Source: Cytidiella melzeri
Taxonomy: Eukaryota; Basidiomycota; Agaricomycetes; Polyporales; Irpicaceae
Assembly (NCBI GenBank): GCA_022592445.1
Contig: JABYQR010000648.1
Span: forward strand, 1-13,876
Length of the DNA stretch: 13,876 nt
Direction of reading: 5' to 3'
The translations under genes and the position numbers were made by a program. Numbering within the stretch: position 1 is the first letter of the stretch; every line of letters starts with the position of its first letter. Below the pieces are notes generated by a model. That model was not told the DNA's origin. It saw only the letters and a list, made by a program, of their open reading frames with translations, and made no database searches. Positions 1-10,024 of the stretch are shown in pieces.

Positions 1-2501
1 TGCCCGCCAGTGCAGATGCTATTGTCCAGAGTTAAAAACTTGGTGAACTCATCCCGGAGGCTGGATTCTAAAATACACAGTTTAGTCATGCCAATCTTAA
101 AGAAACACACTGCATTGTCTACATACAGCAGGGTATTTGCTGGTAAAAGGATGTTGGCCGGAGTGGTAAGCTTCTTGATGGTCTCAAAGTACTCATCTGT
201 GTTTTCTTTGTCAATGAGTTGCCGGTAGATTGAAATGGCATCAGATGTTGTATGGGTAGAGTGTTTGGGCTCCAAGAAACTCCAAACCTTCAAACCACGA
301 CGGCAGAGAACAAAAGTCAATGTTCCTCCAGCATCATGATGTGGCGCTGTAAAGGCTCCGGCTGTAGCAAGGAGGCCCCATGAGGATGAGCGATCTGCAT
401 CCCATTCCATGCTACCGATGCCTAAGGAGTTGTCAGACCCTTTGAGCTCCGCTAGAACGTGCTCAAGTCTCTGTTTCTTCTTTGGCGGTTTGTTGTCAGG
501 CTTTAGCTGTGCACCTTGAAAGCCTACTGCTGCAGTAGCAGATAATGCTCGTGACACAGATGATAACTGGCTGATTTTAGATCGATATGATATAACCTGT
601 AACAAACAGTATCCATATCTCACCTGATTATGTATGGAATTGGATGTCCATACATGACAATATCAAGTCAATTTACTTGCTCTGTAGGATCTGCGGCATC
701 ACACCAAAACTTCTGTATTGTTCCTTTGACGGTCTGCAAGTCTCCTGTAAAGATGGGAATATTAGTTGATATAGACATGAGATGATACCGAGAGGATCTG
801 GCCTTCAGATTGCTCCAATACAGCTTTTGCCGCTAGAGAATTAAATCTAAGCTCAATTGACCCATTGGCAGATTTAACAAATCTTAAATTGCCAGTGAAT
901 GCGAGCACCATCTAGCTCACTGGAGGCAATTGCGCAAAGGGACTCCTCACTCCATTTGTATTCCGGGCCATTTTCAACATAGTCTAGAATTGCAACTGCG
1001 TGGCCTTGAGCTAGAATACTGCGTGCTTCACTAATGTGCTCTTTCCATGCCTGCAAAGAGCTACATGGCGGTGGTGTCCTCAAGACCGTGACTACTGGTG
1101 TGGAATTTGTGTCGAGGGGTGAAGTAGCATCTACACCACCTGCTGACCACCTGCACATGTCAATATCGTCCCCCTAGTTTTAATGGTAGAAATTCAGCCA
1201 TGCCAATGTAAGTAAATGTATTGTGGATTACTCACTTCTTCATCTGCACCTGCATCAGCACAGTATGGGAGAAACATGTCCATATCATTCCATGCGCATT
1301 TGACCGATCCGGAGCTTCGACGTCCATCTAAAGGCTCTTTGTACTTATCAGCTGGGAAGGGCTTATGCATGTACTGGTGACTTGGTTTGCAATAATCTAT
1401 CAATTGGTCCGTCAGTTGGTTAGTTGTACATTTGTTTATTCTGATTGTTGCGTACCGTATTTCTGTAGATCTATATGCTCAGGAGTGGGTGTAGATGGCA
1501 GCTCAGTCAATAGTGATAAAGGAGGTGGGTGTGGATCAGGGGATGGTGATAAAAGAAGTGGGTGTGGCTCAGGGGATGGTGATAAAGGAGGTGGGTGTGT
1601 TGTTGAGGGATCAGGTAAGAGCGAGGTAGGGAATGAGTTGGAAAGTAATGTGCCAGATGTCAACGATAAGGAAGCTAGCAAGTAAGAAAGGAAGTTGTAA
1701 GTGATTAGCCAACACATTATGACGTGATGTGACTTACCATTCAAGGACTCAAGTTCAATTGGAGAAAATAATGCTTCTCCCAGTCGCTCATATACTAAGC
1801 GGACATTCAGAAGCAGTATGATATCTTCATCCACCAATGACTGATACTTCTTGCATAAGCTTGCGTTTACAGCAGTTGAGTATGACCGCAATGATGCAGG
1901 AATGCAGGTCTGGGAGACTCCGTTTTCTGCCACATACCACATAGTAGCATTAGTACGTTGAACCATATCTGAATGCAACAATCTGCCCACGATTCCATCT
2001 GGTACTCTCTGATCTATGGGTAGAAAGCGTAACTTACTTGAAATACGCATGGGTAGACCACACGAGCACCAGATTGCTATCATATGGGCACTTTACTTCT
2101 ATAGAAGTATGCCACCTTGTCCAGCTGGTCCCATTCTTGAAGAAAATTGCTGCTGGCATAACCCAAACATCACCTGGGTAGCCTAACATAGGAAGAGGGT
2201 TGTAGCAGAAGCATAGGTCACAAATACTCCAGTAATGGAGCCTCCCGAGGCTGCTATCCATTTGCGGTTGGCTGGCCATTGATTGGGGTGATGGATGCGC
2301 ATTTGGTTGTTCCAGAAGATATGAATTGGAGGATGGGAGGCTCGAATAAACTCAGCCTCTTCAGGGTCTGAAATTGCAACGTGCAAATGGCAGATGTTAG
2401 TAAGTGTATGAAGCTTACTGTATTGTCAACGTACCCAAACCAATGTTTGACTCTGTATGAGTATTATAAACCAGTAATTGAAAGCCGCGAGTGGTCAACA
2501 T
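1..2501 (-). pseudogene. JmjC/cupin-like protein gene, 3' end cut by window edge, broken
   Basis: Exons fitted by phase and splice sites: 2501-2435, 2367-2038, 1982-1738, 1674-1456, 1396-1236, 1173-789, 733-677, 596-127 and 67-1. Introns are 55-80 nt. The start ATG (2501-2499) opens MLTTRGFQLL. The middle carries a YPGDVW motif (near 2190) and a Pro/Ser/His low-complexity stretch (1674-1480). The exon 596-127 holds APHHDAGGTLTF, an HxD metal-binding pair in a JmjC/cupin fold, and after the last intron QPPG then VHQVF supplies the expected distal His. JmjC-like proteins of this size are 2-oxoglutarate/Fe(II) oxygenase relatives; the substrate cannot be told here. Damage: frame change near 2227 (probably one T lost), frame change near 893, TGA at 49-51 just before the distal His, and another frame change near 31-38. 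Family placement is inferred from motifs. Assembly error is an alternative to true decay. Confidence 0.68.
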
Positions 2502-2949
2502 GACGCAGTGAGGGGAGGTGAGGGACGGTGTAGCACAGCGACTACTGGCGACCAACGTGCAACGTTGCCATAAGGTTAATATTAGCACTAACGCTCTGAC
2601 ATTCAATATTATTTATTGTTTTAATGTGTTGCAAGGGTGCTGCAAGGGGTTGCAAGGGTGTTGCAAGGGTGTTGCAAGGGTGTTGCATGGGTGTTGCAAG
2701 CAATACATTTATTTATATAAATCTTCAGCCACAATGTCTGACCCAACTTGCAATGTCATTGCACAAGTTCTCAACTTCTCATACATGGCTGACCCTGTCA
2801 TTCATAATCTGAGCGTATTCAATAATATGCATTCTGCATATCCACTTGAATAAGTAGATAAAAGAATATTGGAAGGTGAACTTAATGTACATCATGCTGA
2901 AAAACCAATACTGAACACACTCTTTGGATCCGAATGATCAAAACAAGAA
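2502..2949. other. Spacer between the JmjC-like gene and the HMGR remnant
   Basis: No coding block was recognised. It contains the 11-bp minisatellite (separate entry) and a 12-bp AT palindrome at 2711-2722 that could serve as a TATA box. This lies about 210 bp upstream of the JmjC-like start on the minus strand, rather far for that role. The plus-strand frame across the repeat is open only because the repeat lacks stops. There is no room here for the roughly 400-residue catalytic domain an intact HMG-CoA reductase would need. Confidence 0.5.
2628..2700. repeat. 11-bp tandem repeat, about 6.7 copies
   Basis: Unit gttgcaagggt. Copies start at 2628, 2639, 2649, 2660, 2671, 2682 and 2693. The second has one substitution and is 10 bp, the sixth has A to T, and the last is truncated. 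Length is not a multiple of three, so it shifts frame between units and is not a protein repeat. It lies 130-200 bp upstream of the JmjC-like start. Confidence 0.95.
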
Positions 2950-4092
2950 TCAAGCAATGATGCCGGCCTTGTCGGAAGTAGTGATGATGAGAGAAACGGA
3001 GCTGAACATCGTAGGCTGCGGTTGCGAGACGGGTGTGACGCCAATGTGCACAGGTGCGGCGATCTTGACATACCAAGACATGTTGGTCTCCAAAGACAGA
3101 TCAGTAATGTGCGTCTGAGCAAGGGAAGCAAGGACATCAAAGATAGCGGGAGCAGTGTAGTCGACCCGGGGAGGGAATGGCTGATTGGCAAAGTGTGTGC
3201 AAACGGTGTGCTTAGAGTGACACAGAAAGTTTAGATATGCAAGGTGAGGGAGGATGCGATCTACGAGAAACACCATTTGGGTTAGAACAGACCAAGACCA
3301 CGACTCAGCGTTATACTGACAATCAGAAGCTTTGGCCTAGCCATCGGATTTTCCTCGAACTCCCGGCCCTTCGAGGAATACGGTAGCGAATCACCTCTCA
3401 GACACATTCTTCGGTTGTACAACCACCCACGGAGCGGGATTGGGGACTAAATGCGCAACCCGGTGCACCTGCTAGTGATTGCAAATTGCCGCGACGTGCA
3501 TGCTATCGAAGCATCAGACAAGTACACGTACCTCGAGCATGATTGTCAGAACTGCGGTGTAGAATGTTGCGAGCATAACACAATCCATAGCCAATGAGAA
3601 GCTGGCAAGAGCGCAGAACTCACGCAAACCTCCAACCTTGCTGCTAGCACCAACGAGAAGAACAGCGATTTTGAGAGCGTAATCTCTGAAGATAAGATGG
3701 CCCTTCTTGTCCAGAGCCTCGAGAATGACCTTGCCTGCGGGCTTCATGCAACCGTCTTGCTGCGGTTGAGCGCATGAGGATGTGCGAGAACCTCCTTTGC
3801 AGGGCGAAGAGGCTTATCAAAGCCAACAGTGCAAACCAAGAAAGGAAGCGCTTCGCTGAATACGATAGGATCCAATGGGATGTTAAGAACGCGGCAGAGC
3901 GGAAGAGTAAACAGGAACGCAATGATTGACGAGAGGAAGATGCCGGATCCACCAGACAATGAAACAAGAAGAACAGAACTTAATTGACTAATGCACTGAG
4001 TGAATAGGAGACTAAACCCGTCAGTATAGGGGTGTTTGAGGCGGTGCAGAGTTTGAGGCTTGAGCGAAGGTGAAAGCAAAAGGGGACATGGT

Positions 4093-4462
4093 TCACAACG
4101 AGTTTCCGTTTTGAGCCCGGAAAATTGGAAAGCTGAAGAGAAAAGAGTAAACAAGCAGGAACCGAGGAATAAGCAAATGAACTAAGTCTCGACGTTCCTG
4201 GGCGATCAGCATCATGATATCAACTGCATCCGGCAGCGTCGTCAAGACCCAGGAGCAAAAAACATATGTAGCCACTTGGATGTGAAAAACAAGGGCCGGC
4301 AAACGGAAGAAACGAACCTGATCGTGTGTCGCATACAGTAGAAGTATCTTTGTGTCTTTGGCGACTTGCAAGGGCATTGAGAATGCTTGTAAATGCAAGG
4401 GAGGAAAGCGCGAGGAAGGGCGAGCAATGTACACGACCGGAGACGGTGTGCTTTATATATAT
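4093..4462 (-). other. TATA box and possible 5' end of another gene
   Basis: On the minus strand a TATATATAAAG-type box (4454-4462) lies about 77 bp before an ATG at 4377-4375. The frame from that ATG begins MPLQVAKDTKILLLYATHD and contains a hydrophobic stretch (ATYVFCSWVLTTL) before stopping at 4093. A GTTCGT after ATHDQ could be an intron donor, in which case only the first 18 codons are exon. No family was recognised and coding quality is modest. Its position right behind another gene's 3' end suggests both came in as one intergenic piece. Confidence 0.3.
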
Positions 4463-4672
4463 CCACCAGAGAGGCCAGTCAATGACGCAAGAATGAGACA
4501 CAAAAAGGGTGAACGTACATCTGATTTTCGTAGTCGCATGGCGATTTGAATTACCTCCCATAGATGAGTACCGTTAACGTGTGGTAGCGGAGGGATAACC
4601 TAAGGTTTTGATAGAATATAATCAGCCTGGTGCCATGCCCCGCCAAACGCCAGAAAACACACCTTCAAAATT

Positions 4673-4926
4673 CTAGATTGGCTTGCTATGGAAATCTTCC
4701 AGCAAGTGCTCTGTCTCTTTGTCGGACCCTACGTCCAAAGCTTGACGAGCACAGGCAAGGGCGTGAGGGAAATCGGCATCGACGTCAAGATCACCGCCAG
4801 TGTATAAGTCTTGTGGTCCCTTGCCCGGAATGTTGTTGTATGTACCACCCGCATGTTGACAACTCGCTGATCCCAACACTTCTTGTGCAACTTGGGTGGC
4901 AGTCTCGCCTCTCCAACGTGTTCTGA
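4673..4926 (-). pseudogene. C-terminal fragment of an unrecognised protein
   Basis: An open frame of about 85 codons ends with a stop at 4673-4675. It reads like real protein: VAQEVLGSASCQHAGG, then GTYNNIPGKGPQDLY, then GGDLDVDADFPHALACA, and ends LLEDFHSKPI. It is rich in Gly/Asp and Ala with no membrane segment. I do not recognise the family. It has no start of its own: the frame runs backwards into HMGR-derived sequence out of phase, so it is a captured or inserted gene end rather than a gene. The run after the stop looks like a 3' untranslated region. Comparing this segment with an intact fungal proteome would name the donor gene. Confidence 0.55.
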
Positions 4927-5613
4927 TACATGAGAAGATCAAAAGTTTGAGCCTAGCGCATGAGACTTGAAGAACAGACGGAGGAAAGTGGCGTGCATGA
5001 GGATGTAGCCACAAATCACAACGATGATATCGAGGGAGTCGGCCTTTTTGGCGAGTTCGTAAAAACAGACACCGAGGGCCCAAAGAGCATATGCAACCCA
5101 TTTGCTTGACTTCATTTTACCAATCGTCTCGCTACGCTTCAAATTCTGAACATTGTATTGCGTGCCGTTGGCGGTGAATGAAGTCGAACGCCTGAAGCAC
5201 CTACCCAATCCTCACGTCTTCCAGCCTGGAAGCTAAGGGTGACCGAAGACGACGTGGTTGCTGTGAAGCACTGCACCGGTGTCGAAGTTGTATTAGTTGA
5301 GATGAGATGGCCAATGATTGCCCACTTACGGTACGCAAAAAAGTTCACCTTGTTTTACTTGTCGTCGAGAGTAAACACGATCTGCTGCAGCTCGACTGCG
5401 CCGCCCTCGTGTTTCCACGCAGCAAGCCGCTCCCTCTCTGACAATGCATTCCAGTCGGAGCCTGCGAGGCGTGCGTGGGCCGGCCGGAACGTGGAAGAGA
5501 ACGTGGGGGCAAAGAAAGACGAGTGCTTGATGCTTTCGAGGATGTGAAGATAGTAGTAAACCAATCCGGCATACCTGGTCGATCTGGCACCCAATACTAT
5601 GACAGGAAAGAGC

Positions 5614-5748
5614 TTACGTCCTCTTTTCTGTCAGCACAGGAGGCTCTTTGTACACAGCTTGAGCAAAATAGGGTGAATACTGGGCCCATTCTAGCTGCTC
5701 TCTTTCCGTTAACGGGAGGATAGGTGTGACTGGTTGAGGAACAGACAT
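5614..5748 (-). other. Possible first exon before the HMGR remnant
   Basis: An ATG at 5748-5746 opens 45 codons that read like protein (MSVPQPVTPILPLTEREQ, then LEWAQYSPYFAQAVY) and end at GTAAGC (donor at 5617). Joining to the acceptor before 5584 would keep frame into YYYLHILESIKHSSFFAP, but the intron would be only 34 nt, shorter than the others here. The sequence does not resemble the usual hydrophobic HMG-CoA reductase N-terminus, so this may be an unrelated exon fused by rearrangement. I do not recognise its family. Confidence 0.35.
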
Positions 5749-7466
5749 TGCAAACACGAGCAGCACAGCTGAGCTACATCAGCATCATGTGAGTAGAAGC
5801 AAGTTATAGAAACATATCGAGCTCATGGAATGTTATTTGTCAATGAACTACAATGTTTAGGGTCAATTTTTAGCTCTGGGCAAGTAGATCTTTTCCATTC
5901 TTATACAAACAACCATGAATCACGCTTATACCTGCACAACATACGAGTTACGACACTGCAACAACTTGATGACACCCGGACACAACAATTGCGCTAGTTC
6001 TCTTTAGATTATCATGTAGAGTATTGTGAATCATACCTCGAGCAACCTATCCATAGCATAGAGTGAAAACTGATGATATATATATTTCATCCCAATTGCA
6101 AGGATAAGTATGACAACTTTGCATGTCTTTTGAGGTTTTGTGGCCAGAGTAACTTTCTCGCTGGCCATGAACACAACTTGCATACTTTACAAGCAACACC
6201 TCCAAAGCATTTTTGAAACTCCCCAACACCATCCTCCCTCGCAAAAGAGTGACTCTTGACAACTACACCAAAAGTGCACACCCTGTCCTCATCAGCCTCG
6301 CAAAACTCCCTTTCCCTCCGTAGTCTTCTTTTTCAACCCTCCAACACAGTGCAATGGCCCTAGGCTCAGCTGTATATCACCCTTTGCCGTAGAAGTAGAG
6401 CAAGTTGCAGGGGGGGGAGGGGGGGCGCCAACCCAGATGTATCAACTCAAGCCTGCTAAGCAATGGCAGAGGCAGGCTCTTGAGCAACTTATGCTGTACC
6501 TGCAGCGTTACCTTCTTCGCCATATTTAATGTAGGATTTTTGTCTCAGGAGGCAGAGGAATGATTTCAGCAACAATTGCGGGACATTGTTGAAGGGTCAG
6601 CAGCCCCAGTGTCCAACCGTGAATGGAAGTCATGGCTATGACAAACTAAATTGGCTGCAAATGCTTTCCTCACTAATATAAGACCTTCTCGGCAGATGCT
6701 GTATTTAGAGATAAATGACAGACTACACATAGATGCTGTTGTTCATAACTGTACACGGCAGATTACAAACTAGCATCCAAATACTATGCTTTAGACCAAA
6801 ACTAGTAGAATTTACTACAACTGCACATACATTGCTGCTGATAGCATCTGTTTAACTCCAAATGCGAAGACTTTCTAGGTCAGCCACAATGAGTACTCTA
6901 GACGCTTCGACAATATTGCTACTGAGTAAATAACCACTGAGTCACGCATGCAACACAAGAAGATTGCCTGTAAGCCGGCCAAGTGTACTTAAAATTGCAG
7001 AGTGGATGACAAATGCACATCTCACAAGGTTGGGACATTTGGAAGTACTGATTTCCCTAAATCAGGTTTATCTCTGGGGTGAAAATCATGTGATAACCTG
7101 CAAGAAAAAGATCAGCGGGGTTCCAAACGGAGTCTGAGCAACTTTTATCAGTATATTGACTGTATATCCCCAATGTTGGGTTCATCCAAGAAGATTTTTA
7201 TGTCTTTGTGTTGCTGAGGGGCAGGACTATCTGATGATGTAAAATTTGTGTCTATTCATGTACATGTCTTCAATACAGAATACAAAAACAGATTTTTGAT
7301 GGCAGATTCAGCTCATCACACGCATTTGTAGAGTGAATAACAAAGCAAATGCAACACCATCAAATCATTACACCACACTGTTACAAAATTTAATATGGAT
7401 TTTCCGTTGACGAGATGGCTCGCTCCGCAGTGTCTCACGGTGGCATTAATTCAGTTTACTGTACTA
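5749..7466. other. 1.7 kb without a recognised gene
   Basis: AT-rich, stop-dense in all frames. The longest frames (6047-6281, minus) overlap each other and show no family motif. Features seen: an AT dinucleotide run near 6074-6085, a pure G tract interrupted by one A at about 6410-6425, and short poly-A/T runs. This stretch lies downstream of the Helitron gene in its own direction, so the element's 3' terminus should fall here or further left, but no convincing hairpin-CTRR end flanked by A/T was found. Confidence 0.5.
6410..6425 (+). repeat. G tract
   Basis: Eight G, one A, then seven G, followed by CGCC. It is a homopurine run that could form a G-rich secondary structure and is also prone to slippage and sequencing error. 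No gene context gives it a role. Confidence 0.7.
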
Positions 7467-7491
7467 CAGGATATCTACGAGACATGTCCTG
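7467..7491. terminator. Imperfect hairpin just after the Helitron stop
   Basis: Arms 7467-7476 and 7482-7491 pair at 8 of 10 positions around a 5-nt loop (acgag). It begins about 10 nt after the Helitron helicase stop codon. A 3' hairpin is a family trait of Helitron ends, but CTRR followed by T is not found at the expected short distance, so this may be chance or a 3' untranslated structure. Confidence 0.25.
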
Positions 7492-7500
7492 CAGTCGCTC

Positions 7501-9586
7501 TTACAGTGCTCTACCCCCCAATTTTTGTACACGACTGTAGTTCACAAGAACTAATAGCATAAGACCAGAAAGAGATTTTGCATGTGAAAGAGCCACAAAT
7601 GTTAGGCCCGAACAGAATTCCTTGCTACCGAGACCGATGCGGACACGCTCTAATGTCAGCCCTTGCAATTTATGCACCGTGACAGCCCAAGCAAGACGTA
7701 GCGGTAGCTGCGTGCGAGACAGCGTGGCATTTGCTCTTGAGGCAAAAGTGGTCTTTATAGGGACAATCGGTACAATCGGGACACCCTCAGTAAAACCGTC
7801 TTGGGGGGGAGTCCTCCACAGTGTAGGACCATCGTAGGTTTTGCATGAGACAAGTACGGCGATTGGGAGTTCGGAGCAATGAGAGCCGAGGGGCCACACA
7901 ATGTCTTCAACCGTGCCGGTGGCTCCATTCACTAAGCCTACCAACATGTCATGGCTGCATTGCAACGACTGAGAGGGTATAGCATAACTCACCTCGATTT
8001 TGCCAGACATTTCTTGTGATCATGACTTTTGCCTCTCTCACCAGAATAACTTCAGCCTCAAGTCCTGCCCCATCGTCGGAGGTCGCTTTTGCTGCATCTG
8101 GCCCGCCATTGTGTTTGGCTTTGATACGTGCGCAAGGAGCGTTGAGCGCAACAAGTTGGCCGTAATTGGCTTCGTCGACAGCTTCAGTTTTTGTGAACAA
8201 ACAGACAGTGTTGTCAAAAGACCGCTGCTCTGCTTGAGAGAGATTTCTGGCATAAAGCGTCTGCAGAAGGTTCCAGTTGTCCATTGTGAGTCCTCCCAAG
8301 CTGGCATGCTGGAGCAAAGTACGGAATTGAACTTGTTCCGGTGAGTTGCCGCATTGTCGATGTACCTTCTTTAGACACGAGCTGTGGATGAGAGATAGAT
8401 ACAGCGTATGTCCATCGCGAGACCGCTGTGCGTTCTCCGATCTGTCACAGACGGGGGATAGTTGTGAATACAAAGCGCGGTCGCCAACGGGCGGTAATTG
8501 CGCAAAGTCTCCCATGAGCGCAACGTGAAATCCTCCAAGCGGCAAGTCCAGTGGCTTCATCTGACGCAAACGTGAGTCGACTTTTGCAAAGAGGCGTTGT
8601 CCCATCATGGACTTCTCGTCGATGATGATGAAGTGAACTTCTTTCCACTGTTGTTGGAGAGAGGCCAAGCGCGTTCCAGTGAGGGCGTTGAATGACCCGT
8701 TTGTTGCAGGAATACCAAGGTCATACCATTGATGTTGAATGCAGCGACGCCCGAAGGTGCAAGAATGCGAATAGGATCTGGTTTGTTGTGCTGAAAGGAA
8801 AGACACCGTAGCTCCTGGCAGATTGCACGGATGAGGTATGTTTTCCCACACCCTGCTGTCCCATCAACGTTCAAACGCAGCGGCGCCACATTCTCACCTT
8901 GCAGTATACCTCAATAAGCATCCATGAAGCAGTCAAACACTAGACGTTGCTCATCCTCCAGTGTGTCAAGATTGACCAATGGCGCATCTCCTTCAGCGAT
9001 GTCATTCTCCCCTGCGTGTTGTTTCCTCTGCTCTGCAACATACGCCGCCATAGAATCGATATTCTCCCACCGCTCGTGAGCCGAGTCAAGATCCCAGCCA
9101 TTGTCAATTGGCCGCCTTCCTATATCGCAGACATCGTAGTTTGGCAAGTTCGTGTTTGGTAACAGCTGAGCGTATACCTGCCAGTCTGCTTCATCCATCT
9201 CCTGGATGTCAGGATCCATCTCTTCATCATCTTCGACGTCTTCCAACTCTATGCAATTCTCGCGTGTCCAGTCTCGCAATGTATCTTTGGCATGGTTGTG
9301 CCCACTGGCATTGCATTTGGCAAGGATCGAGCTCCAACTGGCGACGTCACCTGCGGCATTTTTCTGAACATCCTGCAGGCTGCGGAAAGGGTGATGCAGC
9401 AGCACTTTCGTGCGGCAGAACTGCTCGTAGCTTGGATCTTCAGGGTTTGGCAATAATTGCGGCCATACACGTGTAACGACTGACGTCGTTGTACGGTGCT
9501 TGCGCCACCGTTGATTTCTCCAATGGTGAGTTTGTAAGACTTCGAGTGAACTCATGTTATCTAAGTCCCTGGACCTGTTGATGTAT
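7501..9586 (-). pseudogene. Helitron linker and Pif1-like helicase domain
   Basis: The exon begins YINRSRDLDNMSSLE, then PNPEDPSYEQFCRTKV and LLHHPFRSLQDV, typical of the Helitron linker. A TGA at 8911-8913 lies in an open frame just before the helicase. Helicase motifs: DGTAGCGKT (Walker A, near 8866-8840), APSGVAAFNING (Ia), FIIIDEKSMM (Walker B), LMGDFAQLPPVGD (motif III), NRGLVNGATGTV across the intron 7992-7938, AVTVHKLQGLT (V) and FVALSHAKS (VI). Between INGMTL and GIPATNG the frame shifts and the usual His-Ser of this motif is missing, implying a small deletion near 8720. It stops at 7501-7503. Confidence 0.87.
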
Positions 9587-9969
9587 CTAGGAAGTGCATG
9601 TGAGCAAGTAGCATGTACGTGAGATGTACGGCCTACCTCTGCGCCCATGACTTGTGAGTCATAAGCTGATTGTCAACAGCATCTTCCGGCTGATGCTCAT
9701 GTTCATTGTCAACCAATGCTCAGAGTGCACCGTCTTTTGATAGGTTCAAATTCTTGAAGGTTACGGAAGTGCAAACCAGTGGGATGCCGAGAAGTAAGTG
9801 AGCAGTCTCTTGCGCAGAGTATGTCCGTTCACCGAGCATCTTATTCAGCAATTTCTGGCATGTACTCTGTGCTGTGCCCTCCCCAGCCATGTCAGTCACC
9901 ACGCTGCTGAGCATGACCGGAAATGCTGGTGCGCTCGACTCTGATTTGGAGGCGTACTTGGAAATGTAA
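9587..9969 (-). pseudogene. Helitron Rep two-tyrosine motif and linker
   Basis: The exon opens, after an intron at 10024-9970, with SYISKYASKSE: two tyrosines four residues apart with a Lys between, the Y2 catalytic motif of Helitron Rep that makes the covalent link to DNA. The intron interrupts the Ser codon immediately before the first Tyr. The frame then runs through LLNKMLGERTYSAQETAHL to a TGA at 9720-9722 and stays open beyond it (VDNEHEHQPEDAVDNQ) to the next donor at 9636. The TGA therefore looks like a point nonsense change, possibly CGA to TGA. Confidence 0.8.
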
Positions 9970-10024
9970 CTAATGGAGGTGTCAGTAAGACATACATGTT
10001 TTTGCTCAACTGACTGGTATTCAC

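Larger units (their letters stand above)
3955..4938 (-). other. About 1 kb of foreign sequence splitting the HMGR remnant
   Basis: The HMGR-like reading stops at ALGSNF (4939) and resumes at about 3940 with FLSSIIAFLF, which would normally follow within a few residues. The intervening DNA has a C-terminal coding fragment with its stop (4926-4673), then about 200 bp of non-coding DNA, then a minus-strand TATA box (4454-4462) and a possible start (4377). That is the arrangement of an ordinary intergenic stretch with two gene ends. A 6-bp ATCTTC occurs at each edge (minus strand), but the frame does not restore cleanly, so I do not call it a target duplication. The left edge is uncertain by about 30 bp. 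Confidence 0.6.
2950..5590 (-). pseudogene. HMG-CoA reductase remnant: membrane/sterol-sensing part only
   Basis: Read right to left, blocks follow the order of the N-terminal half of fungal HMG-CoA reductase, the ER enzyme reducing HMG-CoA to mevalonate for sterols. 5570-5358 has IKHSSFFAP and ends VFTLDDK. 5270-5205 has SVTLSF. 5205-4939 has SSKWVAYALWAL followed by the first sterol-sensing helices (ADSLDIIVV, GYILMHATF) and ends ALGSNF. 3940-3745 has LNIPLDP and PFLVCTVGFDKPLR. 3747-3532 has RDYALKIAVL, GLREFCALA and TFYTAVLTIMLE, the hallmark end of the sterol-sensing domain. 3276-2950 has LNFLCHSKHTV and PRVDYTAPAIFDVL, a linker-like segment. The last sterol-sensing block ends at a good donor (3531, GTACGT). 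Frame changes occur near 5205 and 3750, about 1 kb of unrelated DNA interrupts after ALGSNF, and no catalytic domain follows. Identification is from remembered family motifs; a non-functional copy is my inference. Confidence 0.8.

Noticed and set aside
1365..1685. Plus-strand Gly/Asp/Ser repeat frame
   Set aside because: Shadow of the Pro/Ser/His-rich exon of the minus-strand JmjC-like gene.
2518..2853. Plus-strand frame with Cys-Lys-Gly repeats
   Set aside because: It is only the 11-bp tandem repeat read through, and a second frame reads similarly; it also opposes the JmjC-like gene.
3955..4938. Target-site duplication ATCTTC around the insert in the HMGR remnant
   Set aside because: The six bases occur at both edges, but removing the insert at them does not restore the reading frame, and such a short match can be chance.
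6047..6281. Two overlapping minus-strand frames
   Set aside because: Different frames over the same DNA, Cys-rich by chance, no motif, no splice context.
7440..7500. Helitron 3' terminus
   Set aside because: There is an imperfect hairpin, but no CTRR followed by T at the proper distance and no confirming family alignment.
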